40,853 bases of DNA from a virus, in the IMG/VR virus record IMGVR_UViG_3300031565_000118, positions 1 through 40,853 of that record; one strand, given 5' to 3'. Every line of letters starts with the position of its first letter. The stretch's first letter is position 1. Shown one piece after another: positions 12,976-20,980 of this stretch. Below the pieces are notes generated by a model that was not told the DNA's origin, searched no databases, and saw only the letters and a list, made by a program, of their open reading frames with translations. A program made the position numbers and the translations under genes.

Positions 12976-13129
12976 AGCGTTTGAGAAATGCAGAGCAGCA
13001 GGCGGGAAGATCAGGACCATATCAGGCCCGAGCAAACAGTTCAACGTGCCTGCGGGTAAGTACCGCCATATCTGAATTAAGGGCGGCAATGTCCATTTAG
13101 GGCATTTAAAGACGAAAAAAGGCAAGTAA
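12968..13129 (+). CDS. Tiny basic protein with an in-frame TGA at 13073
   Basis: The frame starts in an overlap with the previous gene and reads 35 codons (CRAAGGKIRTISGP, then GKYRHI) to a TGA at 13073-13075. It stays open for 17 more basic codons (IKGGNVHLGHLKTKKGK) to a TAA that overlaps the portal ATG (TAATG). This fits a small phage protein of about 53 residues in which the TGA stands where relatives, as I recall them, carry a Cys after Tyr-x-x-Ile. The full length is annotated because the tail looks coding and reaches the next gene. A nonsense mutation, readthrough, selenocysteine and a true stop with a fortuitous tail are all possible. Confidence 0.45.
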
Positions 13130-15048
13130 TGGAAACCATCGACCTGAAACGATTAGAAGCGGTACTCGGAGATAAGCCCGATGCCAAGAAGATACTCGAG
13201 GTCTACTCCTATCTTAAAATCTACAAGGAAGATACGGAACGCGGGAAATGGATAGAACGCCGCAAGATATGTTGGGGCATCATCGAGAATGACCGGGAAT
13301 CCTGGTGGACGGCACAGGAACTTGAGGAAATTAGGAAGCAGAAACAAGAACCCGTTGTCACCAACAAATGCGTCAAGGGTGTCCAAGGCAAGGCCGCAAT
13401 CGTTACGGACCAAAAGCCTGAAATCAAGTTCTTTCCGGTTGGTAGTTCCGACCTTTACATTGCCGAACTCCTGAAACGTGCCCACGACCTCGTATGGACA
13501 AAGAACGAGGGTAACGATGTTACCTATGATGCCGTGGAAGAAACACAGGTGGGCGGGATCTCCTTTATCAAGGTATCGCACAACCCCTCGAAAGGTCCGT
13601 TTGGCCGGATTGTGTTCGAGGAAGCCCCCCCCGATGATTTTTACTGGGATAGAAACGCACGGCAACGCGACCTCTCAGATACCCATATCATAGAAGCAAA
13701 ACTCCGTTCAAAGCCCTACCTCAAGGAACAGTACGGCGACATCATCACGGATGATGATCTGAACTTCAAGATAGAGCTCAAGGACGAAACCGGAGACAAG
13801 TCAAGCGGTGTAACCGGGAAAGACAACTATCCAGAGGGCAAGGACAAGGTAGACGACCAAGGGGATGCCACGGCAGAACCCGAGAACATTTGGGAAATCG
13901 ATGCCTATATGCGGAAGGTGGTTAATGAGGATTGGGTAGTTATCTCAAACGAGAAGGGTCTGCCTATAGCCCAGCCTATTAAACTTAGCAAGGATCAGAA
14001 AAAGAACCTCAAGGCCGGTGATGCGGTAGGGGATGCTGTCTACTGGCCCCGAAAGCTCGAAAAGAGAATCCATCGTTTCATTATCGGCAAGAAACTCATT
14101 GAGGAGAAAGAAAACCCTCACGGCATGGATGCTGACGGCAATCCTGTTCTGCCTATAATTGCACTCCGGGCACAAAGAACCCGCAGTTCCTACCCCATGA
14201 GTCCCACGGCCTACGCCAAGGATATCAACCGGCAACTCAACAAGTCCACCCTGCAATTTGCTCATGCGGTGGCGCACCTCGCCAACTCCCCCATTGTCAG
14301 ACCTAAGAGCGCGTCAATGTGGGTAGGGGAACCGGGAACACCGGGTTCTGAATTGCTTGTCAGCAATCAGGCTGCTTTTGCTCCTTCACGCCTGGGAGCA
14401 GGTTCTATTGATGCGAACAAGTTTCTTGAGATCCGACAACTATCCGAGGCCGACATCAACGATATGTACGACCTTCAGGACGTAATGAGGGGGAAGATAC
14501 CACAGGGAACAGACCCCTCCGGGCGGGTAGTCCTGGCCCTTCAGGACATGGGCGGCATGATGAGCAAGCCCTTTCTCCGGACCCTGGAAGCTGCGCTTAT
14601 ACGGGTTGGGAAAGTCGATATCGCCATGGTTCTGGCAAAATGGCCCCGGTACATGTGGGAGCGCCTTCTTGAAGAGGATGAGTGGACCAAATGGATGCCG
14701 GATGAGGAAAAGACCAAGCTGGGCGAGGATATGGAGGAACCTGATGAGGATATGCAGGCGCAGATTCGGCAGAAGTGGGAGGACGCGCTTGAGAAGATAC
14801 GGCCCGCCGATGCAAAGAAACCCCCTGGAATCAAGCTCATCGACCTTGATGTGAAACTCACGGCTGGAAGTTCCCTGCCCACCAACCGGATAGCAAAGAT
14901 GCAGGTGGCAATCGAATACGTGGGCGCTGGCATCTACGATGCCGAGGCCGCACTTGAATATGTGGATGATCCCAACAAGGACAAAATAGCTGCCCGTATG
15001 AAGAAGAGAGAAGAAGCAATGCTTCAGGCGGGAACACTAAAAAAATGA
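13129..15048 (+). CDS. P22-like portal protein
   Basis: This 639-residue protein sits between the terminase and scaffold genes, with the size and motifs of podovirus portals. Features include WWTAQELEEIRKQKQEPVVTNK (read in parts), the DQKPEIKFFPVG and DDFYWDRNARQRDLSD stretches, a QLNKSTLQFA helix, the IPQGTDPSGR loop and a helical C-terminal barrel region. Twelve copies would form the DNA channel at the head vertex and dock TerL. An acidic insert (about 224-260) is rich in Asp, Lys and Gly. Confidence 0.88.
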   Translation: METIDLKRLEAVLGDKPDAKKILEVYSYLKIYKEDTERGKWIERRKICWGIIENDRESWWTAQELEEIRKQKQEPVVTNKCVKGVQGKAAIVTDQKPEIKFFPVGSSDLYIAELLKRAHDLVWTKNEGNDVTYDAVEETQVGGISFIKVSHNPSKGPFGRIVFEEAPPDDFYWDRNARQRDLSDTHIIEAKLRSKPYLKEQYGDIITDDDLNFKIELKDETGDKSSGVTGKDNYPEGKDKVDDQGDATAEPENIWEIDAYMRKVVNEDWVVISNEKGLPIAQPIKLSKDQKKNLKAGDAVGDAVYWPRKLEKRIHRFIIGKKLIEEKENPHGMDADGNPVLPIIALRAQRTRSSYPMSPTAYAKDINRQLNKSTLQFAHAVAHLANSPIVRPKSASMWVGEPGTPGSELLVSNQAAFAPSRLGAGSIDANKFLEIRQLSEADINDMYDLQDVMRGKIPQGTDPSGRVVLALQDMGGMMSKPFLRTLEAALIRVGKVDIAMVLAKWPRYMWERLLEEDEWTKWMPDEEKTKLGEDMEEPDEDMQAQIRQKWEDALEKIRPADAKKPPGIKLIDLDVKLTAGSSLPTNRIAKMQVAIEYVGAGIYDAEAALEYVDDPNKDKIAARMKKREEAMLQAGTLKK

Positions 15049-15061
15049 AAGGAGGTACATC

Positions 15062-15280
15062 ATGGCAGACAAAAAGAAACCAGATCATGTGATTCAAGGT
15101 GAAGTCGTGTTCAAGAAGGTTGATCCTCTGGCCTGTTATTTTGAGATGGAGCCGAGCAAGACATTATTGAGCAATCGGAGATTCACCCTGGACAGATCAG
15201 TTTTGCCGACAGACTTCGACCCTGAGAAGTACGAAGTCACTGGCAGCTTCAGCATTGAACTGACCATTAACAAGAAGTAA
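15062..15280 (+). CDS. Small head-operon protein of unknown function
   Basis: This 72-residue protein has an ideal ribosome site (AAAGGAGG) upstream of ATG. A basic start (ADKKKPDH) precedes an apparent all-beta body (VIQGEVVFKKVDPLACYFEMEP and EVTGSFSIELTINKK). It lies between portal and scaffold, where small decoration or assembly proteins are often found. No family was recognised. Confidence 0.5.
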   Translation: MADKKKPDHVIQGEVVFKKVDPLACYFEMEPSKTLLSNRRFTLDRSVLPTDFDPEKYEVTGSFSIELTINKK

Positions 15281-15352
15281 CCGTCTTGACCCGGAAGGTC
15301 ATGCAAATAGGTCACTTGGCAACCTGAATGCCATGCGAAAGGAGTAATTCTC

Positions 15353-16288
15353 ATGGGAGATGAAGAATTCACGGAAGAAGAACTGAAGATATTAGGCGAA
15401 GAGCCTGAACCGGAACCTGGAAAACCAGAGCCGGAACCGGAACCGGGAGTTCCGGAACCCGAGCCAGAACCAGAGCCTATTCCTGAGCCTGGGGAACCAG
15501 AGCCAGAGCCAGAACCAAAGGGACCCGTACCACTTGAGAGATTCAATGAGGTGTACGGGAAGAGCAAGGAATTTGAACGCAAACTCGACCTTTTGAGGCG
15601 TGATCCCCAAGCCTATTACGAGAAGTATCCTGATGAGAAATCGGAAGAACCGGAACCGGTCCCTATTAGTGACAACTTATATGCTGACCTTATTCATTTG
15701 CGCGTCCAAAGTGGACCTTATGATGGGAAAAGTCTTGCAGAAGTGCATGAGATTGACCCACTGGCTGCTATGGCGATTTATAACGACTATCGGGACGACC
15801 AGCGAGAAACACAACGGACAACCAAGGACACACAGGAGCGGCTTAAACGAGAATCAGAAGCGGAGGTTAATGCCTTTGGTGCCAAGATGTCTGTAGAGAT
15901 GTTCAGCAAGGAAGTGGACAAGCTGGACGGCAAGGAAGCCAAACAGATGGAGCAGTTTGTTGATGAAATCGTAGATTGGATAGGGAAAACGGGCAGGGCT
16001 AACAACATGGAAGATGCCTATTTTCTCATGCACCGTGACAACATCCTCAAAACTGCTCAAGTGAACAGCACCAAGGCCCTCATTGAAGGACTGGCAAGTG
16101 GCGAGGTGAAAACCGTTACCACGAACAAATCCATTGAGGGTAAATCAGGATACGGGCAATTTATGGAGTACACGGTAGACCAACTTACTGCACACATAGA
16201 TGGTTTAACTGATGTGGCATTTAAAAAGTTTGCCAAGGATGCTCCAAAGGAATTGAAAGACAAGTTTCCGCAAGCGGCTTGGGATTAG
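15353..16288 (+). CDS. Scaffolding-like protein with a Pro-Glu repeat domain
   Basis: This 311-residue acidic protein lies immediately before the major capsid gene. Residues about 16-59 are made of Pro-Glu repeats (EPEPEPG-type units). The rest is helical and charged (QRETQRTTKDTQERLKRESEAE; DKLDGKEAKQMEQFVDEIVDWIG), like phage scaffolds that guide capsid assembly and then leave. The C terminus is Lys-rich, which is usual for the coat-binding end. The ribosome site is AAAGGAG. The Pro-Glu tract is a probable stiff spacer. Confidence 0.7.
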   Translation: MGDEEFTEEELKILGEEPEPEPGKPEPEPEPGVPEPEPEPEPIPEPGEPEPEPEPKGPVPLERFNEVYGKSKEFERKLDLLRRDPQAYYEKYPDEKSEEPEPVPISDNLYADLIHLRVQSGPYDGKSLAEVHEIDPLAAMAIYNDYRDDQRETQRTTKDTQERLKRESEAEVNAFGAKMSVEMFSKEVDKLDGKEAKQMEQFVDEIVDWIGKTGRANNMEDAYFLMHRDNILKTAQVNSTKALIEGLASGEVKTVTTNKSIEGKSGYGQFMEYTVDQLTAHIDGLTDVAFKKFAKDAPKELKDKFPQAAWD

Positions 16289-16324
16289 CGTCAAGAAAGG
16301 TCATTAGATTAGGAGGTATTTCTA

Positions 16325-17320
16325 ATGGCCGATTGGACTTTTACAACCGCAGACGCTCTCACCGCGCAAACCTGGGCGAAAAGGTGGTGGATAGAGGCCA
16401 AAACCGAATCCTACTTCTACGGTCAGGGCTTTATCGGTGCGAGTGAGGAAACAAATATAATCGTTGAGTTCCCGGATCTCGAAAGAGAACAGGGATATCA
16501 ACACACGTTCGGGCAGGTTCGGAACCTGAGTGGTGCCGGTGTTGCCGGTGATCTTATCATGGAGGGGAACGAAGAGGTCCCCAATGTCTATGACGATGCG
16601 ATTACGATCAACCAAAAGCGGAACGCAGTCAGGACATTCGGTAAGCTCTCCGATCAGTACCCTTCGGATAAGGCAGTTCGCCAATGGGCACAGCGATTGC
16701 TCAAGAGATGGAAGGCCGACACCATTGACCAGGACATGTTTGACGCTATCTGGTTGGCTCCGACCAAGGCCCTTTATGGCGGTGATGCTACAACCACGGC
16801 AACCATCGAAGCTGGCGATTACATGACGCTGGCCCTGATTTCCAAGGCCGTAGCGTATGCCAAGAAAGCAACCCCAAAGATCATAGGAACACCGGCAGGT
16901 GGCAGACGCTGGTATGTTTGTGTCATGTCTCCCGATCAGGAATTCGACCTCAAGGAGCGTGACGCTGCATGGGCACAGGCACAAAGAGAGGCCATGCAAC
17001 CCGGTCCCGATAATCCCCTTTTCACCGGGGCTATCGGACGCTGGAACAACACCATCCTGCATGTTCACGAGCGAATCCCCACTTCAACAGCGTGGGGGGC
17101 AGACACGCCGCCGACTTTGGCTGGTGCTGAGGCCGGTTTCTTCGGTGTTGGATGTGCGGGAATTGCCTACGCCAAGCGGAAGGTCTGGAACGAAAAGACC
17201 TTTGACTATGGCAATAAGGTAGGTTTCTGTATCGGTGCGATTTATGGCATGACCAAGGCTGTTTTTAACACCTACGACAATGCCTTTGTGGTTATTCGCA
17301 CCTATAGAACGAATAACTAA
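16325..17320 (+). CDS. Major capsid protein, N4-gp56 family
   Basis: This 331-residue protein shows a distinctive N4-gp56 signature. NLSGAGVAGDLIMEGNEE is followed by DAITINQKRNAVRTFGKLSDQ and then WAQRLLKRWKADTIDQDMF. HK97-fold coat proteins of this family occur in podoviruses and some siphoviruses. The ribosome site TAGGAGG precedes ATG. It follows the scaffold and has no signal peptide, unlike several genes downstream. Confidence 0.92.
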   Translation: MADWTFTTADALTAQTWAKRWWIEAKTESYFYGQGFIGASEETNIIVEFPDLEREQGYQHTFGQVRNLSGAGVAGDLIMEGNEEVPNVYDDAITINQKRNAVRTFGKLSDQYPSDKAVRQWAQRLLKRWKADTIDQDMFDAIWLAPTKALYGGDATTTATIEAGDYMTLALISKAVAYAKKATPKIIGTPAGGRRWYVCVMSPDQEFDLKERDAAWAQAQREAMQPGPDNPLFTGAIGRWNNTILHVHERIPTSTAWGADTPPTLAGAEAGFFGVGCAGIAYAKRKVWNEKTFDYGNKVGFCIGAIYGMTKAVFNTYDNAFVVIRTYRTNN

Positions 17321-17422
17321 TGATCTTTGGGTGGATAGCTGAAAGCTGGCCGCTGAAGGCGAAAAGGGATAACTCCCGGTCCCCTTCCACTCATTGACTA
17401 ACGGGACGATGGGAGAACGAAA

Positions 17423-18100
17423 ATGGCAAACGCAAAACTCATAGATCCGGCAGATAAAGCCGTGAAAGAAAAGGAAGAAAAGACACTCGATCAGGAAATG
17501 GAATCGCTCAAGGTGGATGGTCTTACCCTGGATGATTTCAAGCCGGTCCCGCAGGCGATAGCACGGGCGGCGCATCCTTTTGACGGATACCCGGAACGCA
17601 AGATCAAGGTTGTTATAAACGGGCGTGAGGGCATATTGAACGTAACTCATGTTGTGGCAATGAATCCCAAAGAACCGGAGATACAAGACCCTTCCGGCGT
17701 GAAAGTCTCGATCCGCAAGAAAGTTGGAAAGATGGAGCGGGAAGAGAAAGTCACGCTGAAGAGTTCTCACAGTAGGCCGGTTCGGGACTACGAAAATGGA
17801 GGCATTACTACTGCCAATGTGTTTGACCGCGATATCCCCCTTGCAGATGGAACCGTCATGCAGAGGTGCTGCATCGTGCCCAGTCACAGTGCGAGGGCTC
17901 AGATTTGCTTTAAGCTCGATTTGAAAAACGGACGGATATTACCTGATAATCGGTATGTTGTTCCTGATGGAAAACAGTTGAATCGGCTTCGTCGGGTCTA
18001 TGAGATGATCGTGAATCCTCAACTGAGAACCGAGAATTTGGCCCGGTGGGTTGCCGGTGAAACAGCCGAAGAACCGCCGGAATTGGTTGAGGAAGAATAG
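17423..18100 (+). CDS. Virion-region protein of unknown function
   Basis: This 225-residue protein follows the capsid gene after a 102-base gap without a visible promoter. It is highly charged: a helical N terminus (DKAVKEKEEKTLDQEMESLKVDG) leads to a beta-rich middle (RKIKVVINGREGILNVTHVVAMNP) and an acidic C terminus (EEPPELVEEE). GGGAGAACG precedes ATG. It is probably structural or an assembly helper. No family was recognised. Confidence 0.5.
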   Translation: MANAKLIDPADKAVKEKEEKTLDQEMESLKVDGLTLDDFKPVPQAIARAAHPFDGYPERKIKVVINGREGILNVTHVVAMNPKEPEIQDPSGVKVSIRKKVGKMEREEKVTLKSSHSRPVRDYENGGITTANVFDRDIPLADGTVMQRCCIVPSHSARAQICFKLDLKNGRILPDNRYVVPDGKQLNRLRRVYEMIVNPQLRTENLARWVAGETAEEPPELVEEE

Positions 18101-18109
18101 AGGTGAATA

Positions 18110-18835
18110 ATGGCTAATATACATCCAGAAATTAAGCCGAACGGGGTTAGCGACAAGTACCTCATTGATTTGATGTATATGTTGCAGCAGTCCATGTATG
18201 GGCTTTGCCTGAAATTAGACGTTGAAGGCACTGGAGGTGTTGATTACGTGGACCTTTGCTATACTGCCTTATTTCATACACAGGTATGGGATTACCGGGG
18301 CAATAAAACCCAAAACGTGACGACCTGCGATCATATCATCATGCCAAGTGGAGGTTTACCAAACGCTGCTCTGATCCAATGGCTTTATGATTGGATCAAT
18401 GCCTTTGAGACTCTGGTTGAAAAGCTCGATGCTGACGCCGGCATTACCGATGATACTGACTACGAGGATCTTTGTTATGAGGCAATCATTTTGCCGTATA
18501 TCTTTGAAAGCGGCAGATACGATCAACAGACCATCTTAGGGAATACCGTTTCAACAGGTGGTTTTGATACTATGTTGGATACTGCGGGAACTCCCTGGTT
18601 GGTGACGAGGATCGGACCAACCGGAAGGCCGAATGATAGGGTTCTTTGTGATCTACTCTATGACATTCTCAATGCGTGGGAAACGATGTGTGAAAAGATT
18701 GACGCGGACGCGACTGCGGCGGCTCCACCCGCGGCTAATACATACGAGGCTCTGTGGTATACGGCAACGGTTCTTATGCGAGTGGAAAACAGTCAGGCCA
18801 GTGTATTAGGCAATGCACAAACCCGTTTAGGCTAA
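18110..18835 (+). CDS. Protein with three degenerate internal repeats
   Basis: This 241-residue protein has three internal repeats of about 75 residues. Each has a helix (LYDWINAFETLVEKLDAD in repeat 2; LYDILNAWETMCEKIDAD in repeat 3; a weaker LMYMLQQSMYGLCLKLD in repeat 1). Each is followed by a (Y/T)-(V/E)-DLCY or YEALWY segment. Repeated helical units suggest a rod or trimeric bundle in the virion, but this is inference. AGAGGTG is the ribosome site. Confidence 0.5.
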   Translation: MANIHPEIKPNGVSDKYLIDLMYMLQQSMYGLCLKLDVEGTGGVDYVDLCYTALFHTQVWDYRGNKTQNVTTCDHIIMPSGGLPNAALIQWLYDWINAFETLVEKLDADAGITDDTDYEDLCYEAIILPYIFESGRYDQQTILGNTVSTGGFDTMLDTAGTPWLVTRIGPTGRPNDRVLCDLLYDILNAWETMCEKIDADATAAAPPAANTYEALWYTATVLMRVENSQASVLGNAQTRLG

Positions 18836-18862
18836 CTTAACAAGACAAGGAGGAACAAGAAA

Positions 18863-19855
18863 ATGAGAAAACTCTTAACTTTTATACTGGCCCTGGCATT
18901 GGTCTTTGCTTTGACTATGCCCGCCAGCGCGACCTACAAGAATATGTGGGCCTACGTCTACTCATGGGATGGGGATCTTACCGCAGACGGCAAATATGAG
19001 CTGAGCAGGGTAGAAAGCGGAATCAGTTTTGTGGTTCTGCAACATGACTCTGATGCCACGATGGAAACCCTCTATGTGTATGACAAGACGCCCCTCGTCA
19101 CAACCGGCATGGCTCAACCTGTTACCGGGACCAGCTATGCCTCGGATACTGTCTGCAATGACATGGTTGCATTCAGGGTTGACCCCAGCGAAACCGACGA
19201 CACGGATGTTGATTTAATCGTGGTGGACCAGGCCGGGGGCTATACGGCAGTGGTGAATGGGTTCAACGAAAATACACACACCATTGTTATTGACGAACGG
19301 CCCCTTGTGGAGCATTGGGGAGCGGCATGGTTGGTCACTACCGCTACGTCAAGCGAGATCGCGGCTGGAATCGACTTTGCTCGTCCGTCAATAATCCATG
19401 AGATGAAGATCAAGGTATGTACCGCATTTGCGAGTTTGACCTGTGTAAATGTGGGCCTGACTGCGGCTGGAACCAACGGAGATGCTGACGGTTTCATTCG
19501 TATGGAACAGGTAGCGACACAGGGCTGGCACAGCATTTACAGGCCCGGTGTCGATCTTACAAGTTATCTCGTGAGTAGTGGCGGCGAAAGATCGTCTTAT
19601 TGCAGCACCCATGAAACCGCAGATGGAGTAATGGGACCCAGCTTAGGGACGTACCTGGGTAATTTTATGGTGGGTACGGGCGCTAGTGCTCTTGCTAGTC
19701 CTGGCATCGGAATCATGAACAAAGAATCTCTCATGATTCATGCTACCTGGGAGCAAAGTCTTACCTATACCTTTGCCTCTGGTGCTTCCACAACTGTTAC
19801 CGCGAACAGCACGGGGTGGGGCATCGTCTGGTTCCGCTTTATAGCGATTAGGTAA
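18863..19855 (+). CDS. Secreted-type virion-region protein, paralogue A
   Basis: This 330-residue protein has a clear Sec signal (MRKLL, hydrophobic core, cleavage near PASA-TYK, about residue 24). The mature part is all-beta, with WAYVYSWDGDLTADGKYE, GMAQPVTGTS, IDERPLVEHWGAAWL and a closing TGWGIVWFRFIAIR. The next gene encodes a clear paralogue with the same landmarks. It has an excellent ribosome site (AAGGAGG). A Sec signal is unusual on a protein lying in a head-tail gene row. It may be an exported fibre or cell-surface coat rather than a standard tail part. Confidence 0.65.
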   Translation: MRKLLTFILALALVFALTMPASATYKNMWAYVYSWDGDLTADGKYELSRVESGISFVVLQHDSDATMETLYVYDKTPLVTTGMAQPVTGTSYASDTVCNDMVAFRVDPSETDDTDVDLIVVDQAGGYTAVVNGFNENTHTIVIDERPLVEHWGAAWLVTTATSSEIAAGIDFARPSIIHEMKIKVCTAFASLTCVNVGLTAAGTNGDADGFIRMEQVATQGWHSIYRPGVDLTSYLVSSGGERSSYCSTHETADGVMGPSLGTYLGNFMVGTGASALASPGIGIMNKESLMIHATWEQSLTYTFASGASTTVTANSTGWGIVWFRFIAIR

Positions 19856-19871
19856 GAGGCAACCTCTAACG

Positions 19872-19893
19872 GAGGCCTCGGAAACGGGGCCTC
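19872..19893 (+). other. GC-rich intergenic hairpin between the paralogues
   Basis: GAGGCC (19872-19877) pairs with GGCCTC (19888-19893) around a 10-base loop. No T-run follows, so it is not a classical terminator. A related hairpin lies after the second paralogue at 20945-20970, as if gene and hairpin had been duplicated together. It may slow polymerase or protect mRNA. Confidence 0.5.
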
Positions 19894-19914
19894 ATAACTA
19901 AAGTGGAGATGAAC

Positions 19915-20925
19915 ATGAAAAAAATCATTATAGCCATAGCACTCATAGTAAGCCTGACCTTTGGCCTGACTGCTGCGAATGCAGGAAAGCCCGTAGGAAT
20001 GCAGGATTTTTGGGCTTACGTCTACCGATGGGACGGCTCTATGACTGCTAACGGCCTGATGGAAGTTACTAGGGCAACCAGTGGTGTTACCTTTGTAGTC
20101 TTACAGCGCAACAGCGTTGTTACCATGGAAACATTGTATCAGTATGGCAAAAAGACCATGATTACCACTGGAATGGCGCAGCCTGTTACCGGGACGAGTT
20201 TCGGAGCTGTTCTCGTTTGTGATGACAAGATAGCTTTTGCCGTGGACCCCAGCGAAACCGGGGACACCTACGTTGACCTTATTGTCGTTGACCAGACGGG
20301 CGGGTACACCAGCGTTGTGCGGGACTTTAACCAATACATGCACACGATCATCATTGATGAAAGACCGTTGATAAAACACTGGGGTGCGGCTTTTCTCATA
20401 ACAACCGCAACCTCAACGGAGATTAGTGCGGGCATTGAACTTCCCCGACCTTCGATCATTCATGACATGAAGATCCAGGTTTGTACTGCCTTTGCGAGTA
20501 CGGCGGTTGTGCATGTTGGACTTAGCGCAGCCGGGACCAATGGGGATATTGACGGCTTTATCCATGGCGAACAGGTAGCGACGAAGGGCTGGCACAATAT
20601 CTATAGGCCGGGTGTCGATCTTACGAGCTATCAGGTCAGCAGCGGTGGCTCAAGAGGTTCCTATGCAAGCACACGGACTCCCACCGATGGGGTTCTTGGT
20701 CCTGCCCTTGGCACATACCTGGGTAACTGGATGATAGGTACCAATGTCACCAATGTCGCCCTAACGGGTGAAGGCATTGGCATTCTGAATAAGGAAGAGC
20801 TGGTAGTTCACGGCACCTGGGAACAGACGCTTTCCTATATGTTCGGCACCGGCGCGGCTTCGGCGGTGGCGGCTAACAGTACCGGATGGGGCATTGTGTG
20901 GTTTAATTTTACGGCAATCAGGTAA
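19915..20925 (+). CDS. Secreted-type virion-region protein, paralogue B
   Basis: This 336-residue tandem paralogue of the preceding gene shares WAYVY-WDG, GMAQPVTGTS, the DLIVVDQ-GGYT stretch, IDERPLI-HWGAA, GWH-IYRPGVDLTSY and a closing TGWGIVWFNFTAIR. It has its own Sec signal (MKKIIIAIALIVSLTFGLTA, cleavage near ANA-GKP). The start at 19915 follows GTGGAG with a 7-base gap; the upstream GTG is not needed. Two diverged secreted copies suggest heteromeric assembly or variation of an exposed protein. Confidence 0.65.
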   Translation: MKKIIIAIALIVSLTFGLTAANAGKPVGMQDFWAYVYRWDGSMTANGLMEVTRATSGVTFVVLQRNSVVTMETLYQYGKKTMITTGMAQPVTGTSFGAVLVCDDKIAFAVDPSETGDTYVDLIVVDQTGGYTSVVRDFNQYMHTIIIDERPLIKHWGAAFLITTATSTEISAGIELPRPSIIHDMKIQVCTAFASTAVVHVGLSAAGTNGDIDGFIHGEQVATKGWHNIYRPGVDLTSYQVSSGGSRGSYASTRTPTDGVLGPALGTYLGNWMIGTNVTNVALTGEGIGILNKEELVVHGTWEQTLSYMFGTGAASAVAANSTGWGIVWFNFTAIR

Positions 20926-20944
20926 TGCACAACCTAACTTTAAC

Positions 20945-20970
20945 CGGGGGCTCCTGCAAGGGGGCCTCCG
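20945..20970 (+). other. GC-rich intergenic hairpin after the second paralogue
   Basis: CGGGGGC (20945-20951) pairs with GCCTCCG (20964-20970) through seven pairs, one of them G-U, around a 12-base loop. The position and local sequence (CAACCTAAC upstream, GGGGCCTC within) parallel the hairpin at 19872-19893. No T-run follows. Confidence 0.5.
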
Positions 20971-20980
20971 CTGGGAGCTT

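Noticed and set aside
13073-13075. Genome-wide reassignment of TGA
   Set aside because: Many confident genes, including terL and the integrase, end in TGA at sensible overlaps, so TGA is a stop here.
14541-14933. Minus-strand frame opposite the portal gene
   Set aside because: Ser-rich shadow of a Glu/Asp/Lys-rich coding region; no start signals.
16322-17887. Long minus-strand frames opposite the capsid gene and the next gene
   Set aside because: They lie antisense to well-supported genes, lack ribosome sites and read as irregular, Cys- and Arg-rich sequence.
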